Shown here: one piece after another, positions 42,103-51,915 of the stretch
How the letters are laid out: each line of letters starts with the position of its first letter
Numbering within the stretch: position 1 is the stretch's first letter
Origin: an uncultured Poribacteria bacterium
GTDB lineage: Bacteria > Poribacteria > WGA-4E > WGA-3G
Direction: 5' to 3'
Assembly: GCA_951813545.1 (NCBI GenBank)
Contig: OX638352.1
Coordinates: 2,620,835-2,684,834 of the forward strand
DNA length: 64,000 nucleotides
Notes under the pieces: model-generated
The model's database searches: none
What the model saw: the letters and a program-made list of their open reading frames with translations, nothing else
Told to the model about the DNA's origin: nothing
Translations under genes and position numbers: made by a program

Positions 42103-43101
42103 TTAGGCATCGCCGCCTTCACCAACAATCAGTTGGTTCACAATCTCGGTAGAGACCTGAGAGATCTCGACCATGTGTCTGTTAACCCAGCTATCAAAGA
42201 GTTGGAAGAAAATCAGGCAAGGAATAGCAACTGTCAAGCCAGCCGCAGTAGTGAGAAGTGCCTGTGAGATACCACCAGCGAGCTGCTGCGGGTCACCGGT
42301 ACCTTCAAGTGCGATTGTTGTAAACGCACTAATCATACCTGTAACTGTTCCGAGCAAACCAAACAGCGGAGAAACAACTGCAACTGTACCGAGAACCGGT
42401 AGGTTCCTTTCGAGTTCAGGAATTTCAAGGAGGCTTGCTTCTTCAATAGCTTCCTGAATTTCTTCTTTGCCAATATCGTGTTCCTCAATTTGGGCTTGGC
42501 TATATCGCAGCAATCCTGCCTTAAGAACATTAGCAAGTGGACCGCCAGCTTCTTCACAAGTAGAAACGGCTTCCATAATGTTCTCTTTACGCAATGAATC
42601 AGCAATACTGGCGATGAACTGTTCGGTTCCAATTCGCGAACGGCTCCGGACAAAAGTGAATAGCCTTTCAATAATGAAGGTCAACGCCGTGATGGAGCAA
42701 AGTGCGAGCGGCCAAAACACGAATCCAAACTTCTGGAAGAAAGTAATGATATTGTCTTTTTTAGTCATCTTGAGTGGTACGAAGTGGTCGCCGCCATTAA
42801 CAACCGTAACGGGTTTACCAAGTCGATCACCGTATCCTTCTCTATAGATACTGATAAGGTAACGACCTGCGGGGATACCGGAGCGTTCATAATCACCGTT
42901 GGCATCCGTCATTGCTTCAAATTCTTCGCTGCCTTGGCCCACAATCTTGACTTCAACGCCTTCAATTGGGCTCTGTGCCGTGGTTGTATCAACAATCTGA
43001 CCTCGGACAGTTCCACCGCTTGCGCCATCCTGCGCGAAAGCGATGCCAGCGGGCATACTGACACAAGCAATTAATATTAACACCAAACTTAAACGAGTCA
43101 T
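42103..43101 (-). CDS. exbB: ExbB/MotA/TolQ proton channel with N-terminal carboxypeptidase-regulatory-like domain
   Basis: A 332-residue protein. A signal peptide (MTRLSLVLILIACVSMPAGI, cleavage after AFA) is followed by a 75-residue beta-sandwich of the carboxypeptidase-regulatory/SpaA type (GTVRGQIVDTTTAQSPIEGV, DANGDYERSGIPAGRY). After that come three membrane helices with the MotA/TolQ/ExbB signature (LPVLGTVAVVSPLFGLLGTV and GGISQALLTTAAGLTVAIPC). Plain ExbB has no such periplasmic domain. It should form the pentameric channel for the two ExbD proteins encoded next. The extra domain may bind the large surface lipoprotein encoded upstream or peptidoglycan. Confidence 0.88.
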   Translation of the reverse strand: MTRLSLVLILIACVSMPAGIAFAQDGASGGTVRGQIVDTTTAQSPIEGVEVKIVGQGSEEFEAMTDANGDYERSGIPAGRYLISIYREGYGDRLGKPVTVVNGGDHFVPLKMTKKDNIITFFQKFGFVFWPLALCSITALTFIIERLFTFVRSRSRIGTEQFIASIADSLRKENIMEAVSTCEEAGGPLANVLKAGLLRYSQAQIEEHDIGKEEIQEAIEEASLLEIPELERNLPVLGTVAVVSPLFGLLGTVTGMISAFTTIALEGTGDPQQLAGGISQALLTTAAGLTVAIPCLIFFQLFDSWVNRHMVEISQVSTEIVNQLIVGEGGDA

Positions 43102-43427
43102 TCGTTCTGTTCCTCCTTAGGATAACTTGCCGAACGCGTTGGCAAGCCTCTACAAATCATCTCATAAAGTGTTGTGGGAACCTCACCCAACAACTCAATT
43201 TGATTAATACTTGAGCGTTTCAAAAACTACACAAGTTTTCAAGTCGGATAGGTGCGATCTGAGACCGCGCCTCCTACTTTACAACGCCATTTTCATTAAA
43301 TAACACTTGAGTGCTTAAGAAGTTACGCGTTTTATTCCAGCACCGCAGAAAACGGCTGCATGCGTAATGTTGCGAGACACCGGGTCGCTGGACCCGATCT
43401 CTTCGGACCCAGCGATCCAAATATCAT
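43102..43427. other. Gap between outer-membrane lipoprotein and exbB
   Basis: Holds a long hairpin right behind the lipoprotein gene, GGGTCGCTGG (43382) pairing with CCAGCGATCC (43409-43418). It also has AGGTGCG-ATCTGAGAC-CGCGCCT at about 43242-43263, a member of a hairpin type also hinted at 47249-47286. No gene is seen. The first hairpin could attenuate read-through into exbB. Confidence 0.6.
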
Positions 43428-46400
43428 CTAGAAACCCATCATTGCTCGCACGAACGTCGTATTACTTGTCGTGTGGTCGAGCAGGATGGTGGTTCGCCGA
43501 TAACCAGCGAGGATAACAATGTTAAACCCAAGCCATTCACCACGGTTGATTGCTTGGACTTCAAATATCCGTGTTCGCAGGTCCGGTCGGAAAAGGACGG
43601 GTACATCTTCATCACCCGGGAAATTTGTCAAATATTCTTTGAAATTGTTATCCCGGTTGGTGAACTTCCTGTATTGGAAACCGCCAAGAATGTTCATTCG
43701 TTGCGTGAACTGATAGTCAAGCCGTACACCGAGGACATCCTCACGACTTCTACGGTTAAAGCGCAAGTATTCGACAGGTTCTTCATCGGTCGGAACAAAC
43801 AGACGTGGGTTAAGTGCGTCCCCAATTTCCTCTGCCCCGCGGTCGAAAGCGCGGTCCCAGATGTACTTCACCATCGGCGTAAGTGTCAGATCTTCACCGA
43901 TTTTGTCAACGAAGGGAAGGTCGCCGAGCGGGATTTCGTATCTTGCTTTGAGAATCGTCTGCTGATTGCGAATATCCCGTTCCGGGTAACGACGCTTCTT
44001 CCAGTTTTCACCATCATAGATTAAGCCCGGGTCCTCGGGGTTAAGAGCGTTAATCCCGTGATCTGGATAAAACGGGAATTCGCGCCTGTCACCGGCGGCT
44101 CGGACCTGCTCGACGGGTACCATGAAGTCAACGCGCTGATCGGCATTGAGCGGATCATCTTCACTTCCTGATCCTTCAACATCCAAGAAAATCGCGCCTT
44201 CATCATCTTGTTCAAACTGCTTTTGCAGCACAACCAGGAACTTGGCTTCAAGTGTGAGGTTGGGGACAGCAGTATAGAGGAACTGCAGCGTTGTCGTATT
44301 CACACGAGCGTTATAGAAATCAAGCTCGTCAGAAATTTGAACAGGATCTAACTCACCAACGCGGAGGGTAATGGTGTAATCTGGAATATCGTCACGAACT
44401 CGGACGAAGCGGTTTTGGAAAAGCACGGTTCCGAAGTCCGGAATGTCACGTTGATAAGTAACGTGTAGGTACTTGGAGTCATTCTGCCGGCGGCTCGAAA
44501 CTTCGTTTTCGTTGAGCCATCCAACTTTGAGTGAAAGGTTATCAAGAAGGTCATATTCAGCGAAGACGTGGTAGCCTTCCCTGTCCACTCCATACTCATA
44601 TTGTGGTTCAAAATCGTCCTCAAGAGAATCGATCGTACCGTTGTTGTTCAGATCGACGAGGTCGGTAAACACTGGCGGATCCGCATCAAAGATGAGAAAG
44701 TCTTCTTGGAAGTCCAAAACGCCGTTCTGGTCTCTGTCATCGGCACGTGGTAGGACTCCGTCAAAGTCAATGTCATCCGGCCAGTCGTCGTCATCATCGT
44801 CATCTTCAATGAGGGCGTAATTAACTTCATCCCACGGATCTTGTTCAGACTGGGATTCAGGTGTCCGTTCTAACGAGTAAGGCTGGTCTCTATCGGTATT
44901 AGAACCGAAGTTGAGATAGGTTGTCGTGTAACCCGGATCGATATGGTAGTAGACACCTTCAAGGTACAACTTCCCAAAACGAGATTTAAGATGGACGAAC
45001 CATGCGGTTTCTCTTCCCAGTTCTCCGTCACCGCTTTCATCGGTTCCGTCACCACCCAATCTGGCTTCAAAGCGTTCACCTTCGGTCTCCGAATAGGTGG
45101 GTATACCGTTTCCATCTAACGGCAAACCTGTTGCTGGATCGATGGAAATGCCAGTTTCTTCCTCACCATCTTCGCCAATAATAGTCGGCTTAAGTCTGCT
45201 AAATCCAATCTGATCTTTAGGGACCGTCGGATACTGCTTATATTTACCGTTGATGGAGTAATGAGCACGCACGAAAACGTTACCAACAGTACCTTCCAAA
45301 TCAAGTCCATAGAGAAGTGCTGCACGCCCCGCACCATATTGATAACGGACTTTGCGGGGTCTGCCTTCGCCTTCCCACTGACTCGGATTGTCAACGAGAG
45401 TTGAGCGGTTGCTGGTGTAGTCCGAAGATTGACCATAGTTGCCAGGGGCTTGAATAACATCACGATATGGCATCTGGATGTGACCATCTTCGGTCTTAAT
45501 CCACTCTTGAATTTCCGGATCTGATTCGGCTTTGTTAGCATCACTGAATCCAATGACAGCAATGTTATAATCACCGGCGACAACCATTTCAAAAATAACT
45601 GATTGAACGGTGCGTGGGTCAATATCGTGGTCGGCAAAAACAAGATCATATTTCATTTTGTTGAAGCCATCCACAATTACCCATTCCCCATCAGTAGATT
45701 CACGAATTTCAGAGGGAAGTCCGCCTACATCAATCGGAGTAATATCGTTAACAAAGATGTCAATCTTTTGGGTTTCCGCGGGTTGAGATTTCGGTTCAAC
45801 ACCGTCTTCAATGTCTTCAGGTGTTAATTCTTCCAACGCTTGCGTAACCACTGTCGCTGTCATGCTCTTGAAAGCCGCACCGACACCACCTTGAATATTC
45901 TCGCTATGTTTGGCTGGATCAAATCCATTAAATAGAGTGACAGATCCGTGATTATCTTCAGGTGAATCATCGCGGAAGACAACGGAAATCACTTCGGGGG
46001 GTGTATTCGCGACAGTACCCATGAGTGGGTTTTCAACCCGTTCCGGGTGTTCCTTATGAAGGTTGACATAAGTAAACCCAACGCGGAAAATGTCGCCCAA
46101 AAGCCCTTGGGCTCGGAAGCCCACGAGTCGTGCGTTTTCAATATGCCGAACCCCAGCATCTTCATTCAAACCGTTTCGACGACCAAGAGTTGGTGCGAGG
46201 TTTGCCGCTGCGTCTGTCAACTGAACAGGGTTCGAGATACGTGAGTTGATGAGTGTGAAAAGGTGTCGTTCCTGTGCAAAAGAGATGTCCCAACGAAGCC
46301 CGTCAAACTCTGTTTTGTAAAGGATGTAGCGGTTCGGGAACAGTGTAGACGGTTTGAAGCGCATGCTATCACCGATAGCAAACTCGGTATATCTACCTCG

Positions 46401-46748
46401 GAAACTGTCTTCTGTCAAGACGGTTCTATCCAGCTGCGCCGAGAATCTTTCACTATCCAGCTGACCGGTCCAACCCACAAACAATTCACCGTTTTGGTCA
46501 AACTCTTTCTGCTCACGATAGTTATAGACCTCGTTACCCTCAAGCAGCTCTTTTCCAAACAGGTCATAGAAGAATTGGGGTTCTTCTTCCAACTGGAATC
46601 GTGCTGAAAATTTAGAACTCCCCTCAATCGTTGGTAATAGGGGTTCTTGTGGACCAAGGCTCTGTGCACCACAACCGTAAAGCACAAAAGCACTCAAGAT
46701 ACAGGTCGCTACAAGTAAAACATCAATTGATTGTTTTAGCCTGTTCAT
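43428..46748 (-). CDS. Very large surface lipoprotein, predicted outer-membrane beta-barrel
   Basis: An 1106-residue protein starting at ATG 46748 with AAGGAGG upstream. A lipoprotein signal peptide ends in the lipobox LYGC. Much of the rest is rich in alternating beta-strand patterns (RVRDDIPDYTITLRVGEL, ARVNTTTLQFLYTAVPNLTL) with a final Phe (FVRAMMGF), as in outer-membrane barrels. Residues about 660-720 carry acidic calcium-binding-like loops (DRDQNGVLDFQED, DLNNNGTIDSLEDD) next to a poly-Asp run. I do not recognise the family. Its operon with ExbB/ExbD suggests it is powered or placed by that complex. Lipidation plus a barrel is an unusual mix. Confidence 0.75.
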   Translation of the reverse strand: MNRLKQSIDVLLVATCILSAFVLYGCGAQSLGPQEPLLPTIEGSSKFSARFQLEEEPQFFYDLFGKELLEGNEVYNYREQKEFDQNGELFVGWTGQLDSERFSAQLDRTVLTEDSFRGRYTEFAIGDSMRFKPSTLFPNRYILYKTEFDGLRWDISFAQERHLFTLINSRISNPVQLTDAAANLAPTLGRRNGLNEDAGVRHIENARLVGFRAQGLLGDIFRVGFTYVNLHKEHPERVENPLMGTVANTPPEVISVVFRDDSPEDNHGSVTLFNGFDPAKHSENIQGGVGAAFKSMTATVVTQALEELTPEDIEDGVEPKSQPAETQKIDIFVNDITPIDVGGLPSEIRESTDGEWVIVDGFNKMKYDLVFADHDIDPRTVQSVIFEMVVAGDYNIAVIGFSDANKAESDPEIQEWIKTEDGHIQMPYRDVIQAPGNYGQSSDYTSNRSTLVDNPSQWEGEGRPRKVRYQYGAGRAALLYGLDLEGTVGNVFVRAHYSINGKYKQYPTVPKDQIGFSRLKPTIIGEDGEEETGISIDPATGLPLDGNGIPTYSETEGERFEARLGGDGTDESGDGELGRETAWFVHLKSRFGKLYLEGVYYHIDPGYTTTYLNFGSNTDRDQPYSLERTPESQSEQDPWDEVNYALIEDDDDDDDWPDDIDFDGVLPRADDRDQNGVLDFQEDFLIFDADPPVFTDLVDLNNNGTIDSLEDDFEPQYEYGVDREGYHVFAEYDLLDNLSLKVGWLNENEVSSRRQNDSKYLHVTYQRDIPDFGTVLFQNRFVRVRDDIPDYTITLRVGELDPVQISDELDFYNARVNTTTLQFLYTAVPNLTLEAKFLVVLQKQFEQDDEGAIFLDVEGSGSEDDPLNADQRVDFMVPVEQVRAAGDRREFPFYPDHGINALNPEDPGLIYDGENWKKRRYPERDIRNQQTILKARYEIPLGDLPFVDKIGEDLTLTPMVKYIWDRAFDRGAEEIGDALNPRLFVPTDEEPVEYLRFNRRSREDVLGVRLDYQFTQRMNILGGFQYRKFTNRDNNFKEYLTNFPGDEDVPVLFRPDLRTRIFEVQAINRGEWLGFNIVILAGYRRTTILLDHTTSNTTFVRAMMGF

Positions 46749-47619
46749 TACTTTGTTTTTCCTCCTTGGAAATAATGAATCGGATATTTGGGCAACGGAA
46801 CTGCGATATGGATATTTCACTATTTCGCTCCCTCTACCCCGGTTTCCGACAAAAACCTTAAGACATGGATGAAAACCGCTTTACGTGTAAACGAAGAATT
46901 CCAAAATTTCGTTAATGAAACCAACATTACTTCAATTTGGTTATTTTTCGTTACTGCTAAACACGTATCCGAAAATCACGAATACTATGCGAAGGGCATA
47001 AAAAGCGAGTCTCCTTCCAACAAATTAAGGGTTTGTTTCGCGAGAATTCTCACTAAATGTGTGATAAAACGCTCACAAAAATGTTCTTAGCATTAAAAAT
47101 AGCACTGATTCAAATTTCTGTCAAGTTTTTAACAGAAAAAACGCATACATTAGGGTGGCAATTCCGTATCATACCACAAATATCATATATTTTCCAAGTT
47201 TAATTATCAGTGCCAATCACTTCCGGCTTTTCGCCCATTTTGTTTAAAGGTGAGTCGCGATCTGACAAATCGCTCATACGCACCTAAATAATTTGTCCTA
47301 CAGAATGCTGTATAGAATAGGTGCGTCCCTAATTATGAGGATAACTTCGACTGCTACTGCCTCCCTGAAAACAATAGAAGACGGACAATAAAATTGCCGT
47401 CCTGCCCTAAAACTCCAGTCAAGAACATCAACATGTCCCGGCATGAATCTATGAATATCCTCACAATGGCAGCGAACAAGTAACATAACACTGCGCATTG
47501 GACGTGCTATATATTATACCACATTTTAAGAAAAATTGACATTTTTTTTTTCGCACTGCTATCAATTTGGGGTTCCAAAACCCGAAAATTGAAATTACAA
47601 ATGCTTCAAAACATGGTAT
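46749..47619. other. 871-bp gene-poor region with a minus-strand promoter
   Basis: The part nearest the lipoprotein gene would be an untranslated leader of about 340 nt. It is AT-rich with short open frames that have neither ribosome sites nor family likeness. Around 47249-47286 AGGTGAGTCGCGAT...ATCGCTCATACGCACCT forms an imperfect hairpin. I see no RNA gene or CDS. Confidence 0.5.
47096..47124 (-). promoter_or_regulatory. Promoter for the surface-lipoprotein/ExbBD operon
   Basis: On the minus strand TTGACA (47124-47119), a 17-bp spacer and TATTTT (47101-47096). It would give a leader of about 340 nt before the lipoprotein start codon. Confidence 0.6.
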
Positions 47620-49035
47620 TTAATCTGTTAGATTCTCGGTACTTCCACCCAAATATTCGATAAATAGGGCAATCGTAATACCCAAAGACACACCGGCGAT
47701 CCCCGCAATAATCAAAACAAATCTAAGTCGGGGACTGACGGGAATCTTTCTGGGTACGGCGCGGTCGATAATTTCAATACCACCCATCTGATTGCGAGAG
47801 GTTGTTAACTTGGATTCAGCGTATAATATTTCAACCTCAAGTAAACGTTTCGCAATCTCTTCAGCCAGTTCATTGGTTTTTTGAATCTTGGCTACCATTT
47901 GTGTGAGAATCATCTGGTTTTCCGGAATTTGTTCCAGTACCTGTGCCAATTCAGTTTCCAGCATGCTAAGTTCCTGTTTGAGGCGTTCAGCAGCATTTTC
48001 ATAGCGCGAGAGACTTGGAACAAATGTCAATAATTGATTCTTTATATAGGTATGATGGGCAGAGGGTCCGGAAGTAATAGTGGTAGCGGTAGGGGAGGTT
48101 TGCTCATTTTTTTCGCGAACGACAGCGATTTGTGCATCAAGTCCTTTCAACTCCGAGGCAGTCTTGCCGATTCTTTCCGCATCCGCAACACGCTGCGATT
48201 CGAGAGTGAAAAGCTTCTCCTGCTGAAAAAGCCAAACAGGATCATAAGAGGTGGTTTCTGATATCTTTGTCTGTTCCGGTAAGAGTTCTAGTTGTTCATG
48301 TAGATATGCTATGTGAGCGCGGGTTGCATAGAGCTGCTGCTGATTCGTTTCAAGTCTTTCTTGGACACTCGAACGACGCTCAAGCAAGTTAGTGAGAATC
48401 GGTACCCATGTTTCTGGGCTGCCGTTTTCACGAACAAATAGGAGGAGTGCTTCTAAGTCTTTCTCTATTTCGGCTTGAATTTCTCGTCGTTTATCTTGGA
48501 GAAACTCTATCCGTTTTCTAAGTTTTGTTTCTTCATCTCCACGCCGCAACGTTTTCATGTCTTGGGCAAGTTGGTTGACGAGGAGTGCTGCGTTGCGCTC
48601 TCCTCCTTCTGCCTCTGTTAAAGCAATCGAAAGATTGATATAATCGGAGTCTGGATTTAGTTGAGCCTTTAGGGTTCGTTTGAGTTTACCTATTGGTGGG
48701 TAGAGCGCAACTGCTTTGGCGTTGCCGCTCTCTTCAAGGTTTTCAATTGCTGCTTTTAGCATTGACTCTGTGGAAAATCGGGTGCTAATTGTCTCCATTT
48801 CCCGCCGATCGACACCGCCAGAGAGGACATTTTGAAACAGGTTCGCTGAAGGTAGCGAAGATGTCGCACTCGGTTGGACGAGTAACATTAAAGTGGAGGC
48901 AGCATACATTTTAGGTAAGCGGAGCGAGATAATTAGGGCAGTTCCTAATACCAACAGAACGCTCAGGCAGAGTGTAAAATCATGTTTTCGTATGAGTTGA
49001 AGGTAATCACGTAGGTGTCCCTCCTGTTGCGACAT
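47620..49035 (-). CDS. Wzz/GumC-type polysaccharide chain-length or export protein
   Basis: About 471 residues from ATG 49035 (a longer frame with TTG at 49092 is possible). N-terminal Wzz pattern LRDYLQLIRKHDFTLCLSVL with a first membrane helix, then a periplasmic region rich in coiled coil (about 180-420, for example RKRIEFLQDKRREIQAEIEK), the proline-rich PVSPRLRF motif, and a second membrane helix (VLIIAGIAGVSLGITIALFI) near the end. This is the polysaccharide co-polymerase layout without a fused tyrosine kinase. No glycosyltransferases lie in the window, so the polysaccharide is unknown. Confidence 0.82.
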   Translation of the reverse strand: MSQQEGHLRDYLQLIRKHDFTLCLSVLLVLGTALIISLRLPKMYAASTLMLLVQPSATSSLPSANLFQNVLSGGVDRREMETISTRFSTESMLKAAIENLEESGNAKAVALYPPIGKLKRTLKAQLNPDSDYINLSIALTEAEGGERNAALLVNQLAQDMKTLRRGDEETKLRKRIEFLQDKRREIQAEIEKDLEALLLFVRENGSPETWVPILTNLLERRSSVQERLETNQQQLYATRAHIAYLHEQLELLPEQTKISETTSYDPVWLFQQEKLFTLESQRVADAERIGKTASELKGLDAQIAVVREKNEQTSPTATTITSGPSAHHTYIKNQLLTFVPSLSRYENAAERLKQELSMLETELAQVLEQIPENQMILTQMVAKIQKTNELAEEIAKRLLEVEILYAESKLTTSRNQMGGIEIIDRAVPRKIPVSPRLRFVLIIAGIAGVSLGITIALFIEYLGGSTENLTD

Positions 49036-49094
49036 GAATGTACAGAATTCCCACCCAGTCTCTGGGTTAGAAATTGCCCCTCCCTTTTTCAAAC

Positions 49095-49655
49095 CTATAG
49101 GTTATTGGCGATGCGAATTTCTTCCTCGTTAAACGCTTCATCGTGCCACTCAGCGATGCGCCATTCATCGTTTCTTTTTTCAAAGATGAAGAGATTGTCA
49201 CCTTCAGCGTATACACCACTAAAGCCACCCTCAAGTGAGTGTCCATCCGATATAAAAAGTTGAATCCTATAGTGATTCCGCACTTCTGCTCGGGTGCCAT
49301 CCTCATTCATCGAAATCTCTGGTGGAACAGAGAGTTCTATCTCAATATCCTGAAACTTCTCAAAGACTCGGATAGCGGCATCCCGTTCCTGTCGAATGTC
49401 ATCAAACTCCAGATCGTCGGTTTTGTCCCCGTCTGTTCCCCAATCGGAAACATAGAGGAAACCTTCTTGCCAGAAAGTTTCGATGTAAGCGTTAACATCT
49501 TCCGTCTCATACCCCTGCCGCCATCGGTCTAAGACTTTATTGATTTGAAGGAGTTCTTCAGGTGGAACCTGACCGACTTTATCAGCGTCTCCACACCCCA
49601 TAAAACCTAGGAGTAAGATGAATACGCCAATGACTTTTGCAAAAGTCCTGAACAT
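49095..49655 (-). CDS. NTF2/SnoaL-like lipoprotein
   Basis: A 186-residue protein with a lipoprotein signal (FILLLGFMGC). The mature part resembles the NTF2-like/DUF4440 fold: LLQINKVLDRWRQGYETED at the start, a middle strand set (AEVRNHYRIQLFISDGHSLE), and a closing FEKRNDEWRIAEWHDE. Such domains bind small ligands or act as regulatory modules; no catalytic residue stands out. It is encoded between the DUF5683 and Wzz-like genes with short gaps, so probably in one operon. Confidence 0.75.
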   Translation of the reverse strand: MFRTFAKVIGVFILLLGFMGCGDADKVGQVPPEELLQINKVLDRWRQGYETEDVNAYIETFWQEGFLYVSDWGTDGDKTDDLEFDDIRQERDAAIRVFEKFQDIEIELSVPPEISMNEDGTRAEVRNHYRIQLFISDGHSLEGGFSGVYAEGDNLFIFEKRNDEWRIAEWHDEAFNEEEIRIANNL

Positions 49656-49676
49656 GATTAAGTATTCCTTCTTATT

Positions 49677-50240
49677 TTAAAAGGTTTTAACAATACCCAA
49701 ATACAGACGCGACGGAGTCGCTCCGACTTCAATCCCCAATTTTTCAATATCTTGTGCATCTTTCTCAATAGACTGAATCAATGTAGTCGCATTGTAAAAG
49801 TTTGCATTGACATAAGAATCGATAAGACTATAAACCCAAATACCAATGCCGGTGTACATAAAAAATGTCCTGAGTTTGTAACGCTGATTCGCGTACTCAT
49901 AACGCTCTAACACACCTTGCTCATCGTTAGGACGTAAGCTTGCATACCTCGCGTAGGCATCGTAACGATTCTGAAAAGAGTTCTGTGCTAATAAGGCACC
50001 GACAACAGAACCGCCTATTCCCAAAACAGTGAGGCTGCCACGGAAATAACCGCGGCTATAAAACTGTCCCCACCCTGGAAAAATGGCGGAACGCACTATA
50101 GCCCCAACTGGTGAAACAAGTCTCTCTTGTTCCGCTGGTTCAGGTGTTTGCTGTTCAGTATCTGCACCATTTTCAGCCTCCTGTGCAAAACTCGCGTGGA
50201 GGCTGAAAAGCAATAGTAATATAATTAGCAAAAATCGCAT
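49677..50240 (-). CDS. DUF5683-family secreted/membrane protein
   Basis: A 187-residue protein with signal peptide MRFLLIILLLLFSLHASFAQ and the DUF5683 hallmark SPVGAIVRSAIFPGWGQFYS, followed by two hydrophobic segments (GSLTVLGIGGSVVGALLAQ and TFFMYTGIGIWVYSLIDSYV). The family is common near envelope genes in Bacteroidota and related phyla; its role is unknown. The start region has only a weak ribosome site. Confidence 0.78.
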   Translation of the reverse strand: MRFLLIILLLLFSLHASFAQEAENGADTEQQTPEPAEQERLVSPVGAIVRSAIFPGWGQFYSRGYFRGSLTVLGIGGSVVGALLAQNSFQNRYDAYARYASLRPNDEQGVLERYEYANQRYKLRTFFMYTGIGIWVYSLIDSYVNANFYNATTLIQSIEKDAQDIEKLGIEVGATPSRLYLGIVKTF

Positions 50241-50304
50241 CTGATATTAAGCTTTACGCGCCGAAAGGGTCGCGCAAAGCTTACACTACTCCTAATAAAT
50301 GTAG

Positions 50305-51915
50305 TTAACGTCTCCGTTTCGTCCGTTCCGTTGTCCGACTCCGATCTTTTTTGTCATCGTCGTCATTGCTACTGCTTGAGCTACTACGCGATGAGCTTGA
50401 ACTTGAAGTCGTCGGACGCGTCCGGGATTTTGTAGAAGTTTTAGAACTTGAACGACTTACGCTTGTGCGCGAGCGCGTCGAACTCGAACGACTTACACGA
50501 GAGCTCTCACTTGAACGACTTACGCTTGTGCGCGAGCGCGTCGAACTCGAATTTGAAGTCGTACTTCTATACTGCCGACGGGAGGCACTACTTGAATTAG
50601 ACGAGAATGACCGGTTTGAAGAAGGGGTCGTACGTCTATACAGTGGTGTACTCCGCTGAGCCTCTACGGAACTTCTATAACGGCTCGTATTTTGTGTTGC
50701 CGCAGTTGGATAACGGCGCTGCTTGCTAACCGCATCTCCAGCGTATGTACTCCGTCTTATGCCATTTTGTCGGAGTGTCGACGTGGAGGCAAGAGCGCGT
50801 CGTTTTTCCGAAATAATTGAGTTACGTGCAATCCGTTCCGTTGTTGCTGGGGTTTGCCTCCGATGATTTTCGAGGGCAGTGCGGACGTTTCTTCGGACCG
50901 CTGTCCGTTCTCCTTGACGACTATTCGCAGACAATCGGCTACGGCTGTATTGCCGACGCGTTGTTTCGTGCTGCGCACTCCACCGATTCAACTGCGTCCG
51001 CCGTTGATAAACCTTAGGTGTACCTCGATAGTAACCTTGGTAAGAACCACCATAATACGGCGAGTGATAACGATAGTATGCGCTCGGATAATAGCTGCGG
51101 TAACGTCCAAGATATCCGCCATAATACGAGCGAATCGAGAGATAGTGGTGATCGTAGATCGGATAGCTCCATCGGAGATAGTGGTCGTAGTCCGTCGCGT
51201 AATAGACGGGACCATCGTAAAAGTAGAGATAGGTGTAACGGTGCCACGGACGCCAACGATAAGACGGTGTATACCGTTGAATCACTTTAACCTTCGGTTG
51301 TCTCCGATAAGTGGACACCTCAAGATGTTCCACATCAAGCTGTTCACCACCCTCCGCGACAACATGAAGCTCCATCCATCCATCTTTGACTCGACCTGCT
51401 GCTGGAATCTTAATAAGTTCAGAACGATTTTTCGCTCGAAGGACAAAGGTATCCCCGTAGCGTGTCTCCTTAGCGTTTTCATCGTGGTAGCCGCGACGTG
51501 TCGCCTCGCGTTTGGTATTACGAATCCAAACGCGTCCTGCAATGGGTTCTTCGTAGTCCTCAATTTCTAGGTGATGCGGTTCTCCTCGATATCGCACCAA
51601 AATTTCGATGTACTGGGTCCCTACTGGAATTTCAAAAAGATATACCGCGCTGGCAATCGCAAATTCGTAGTCATTTGCGTTCTCCGCAGCATTTGCCCAA
51701 GCCGTGAGCCGGACACCATCTTCAAAACGCGGACTGGCGGTAATTGTTGCATTTCCACGTTCTATCCATTCATCAACATCATTTGCAATGCGATGCTCTC
51801 GGCTCAGCCTATCCCCATAATAATCGTAATCCGCAGCGGCGGGAGCTAACAATCCAGCAATTGCAAAGCAGCTGATAAGACATACTGCGCTTAAAACAGA
51901 AATCCGGGTTTTCAT
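50305..51915 (-). CDS. Secreted Tyr-rich and Ser/Arg-rich low-complexity protein
   Basis: A 536-residue protein; the ATG at 51915 follows AGGAGGAGG. Signal peptide MKTRISVLSAVCLISCFAIA ends near AAA-DYDY. Residues about 30-190 look like a beta-sandwich or galactose-binding-like domain (YEFAIASAVYLFEIPVGTQY, WMELHVVAEGGEQ). Residues 200-300 are rich in Tyr, Arg, His and Gly (YYGGYLGRYRSYYPSAYYRY). The last 230 residues are mostly Ser, Arg and Thr, with two copies of SSTRSRTSVSRSS, and end in KKDRSRTTERTKRRR. No family is recognised. The composition suggests a structural or nucleic-acid/polysaccharide-binding matrix protein. Confidence 0.7.
   Translation of the reverse strand: MKTRISVLSAVCLISCFAIAGLLAPAAADYDYYGDRLSREHRIANDVDEWIERGNATITASPRFEDGVRLTAWANAAENANDYEFAIASAVYLFEIPVGTQYIEILVRYRGEPHHLEIEDYEEPIAGRVWIRNTKREATRRGYHDENAKETRYGDTFVLRAKNRSELIKIPAAGRVKDGWMELHVVAEGGEQLDVEHLEVSTYRRQPKVKVIQRYTPSYRWRPWHRYTYLYFYDGPVYYATDYDHYLRWSYPIYDHHYLSIRSYYGGYLGRYRSYYPSAYYRYHSPYYGGSYQGYYRGTPKVYQRRTQLNRWSAQHETTRRQYSRSRLSANSRQGERTAVRRNVRTALENHRRQTPATTERIARNSIISEKRRALASTSTLRQNGIRRSTYAGDAVSKQRRYPTAATQNTSRYRSSVEAQRSTPLYRRTTPSSNRSFSSNSSSASRRQYRSTTSNSSSTRSRTSVSRSSESSRVSRSSSTRSRTSVSRSSSKTSTKSRTRPTTSSSSSSRSSSSSSNDDDDKKDRSRTTERTKRRR

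Noticed and set aside
46788..47090. Plus-strand 100-codon frame upstream of the large lipoprotein gene
   Set aside because: It overlaps the lipoprotein leader on the other strand, has no ribosome site and no recognisable family.
50351..51570. Plus-strand frames opposite the Ser/Arg-rich secreted protein
   Set aside because: These are shadows of biased Ser and Arg codons; the minus-strand gene has the signal peptide and strong ribosome site.
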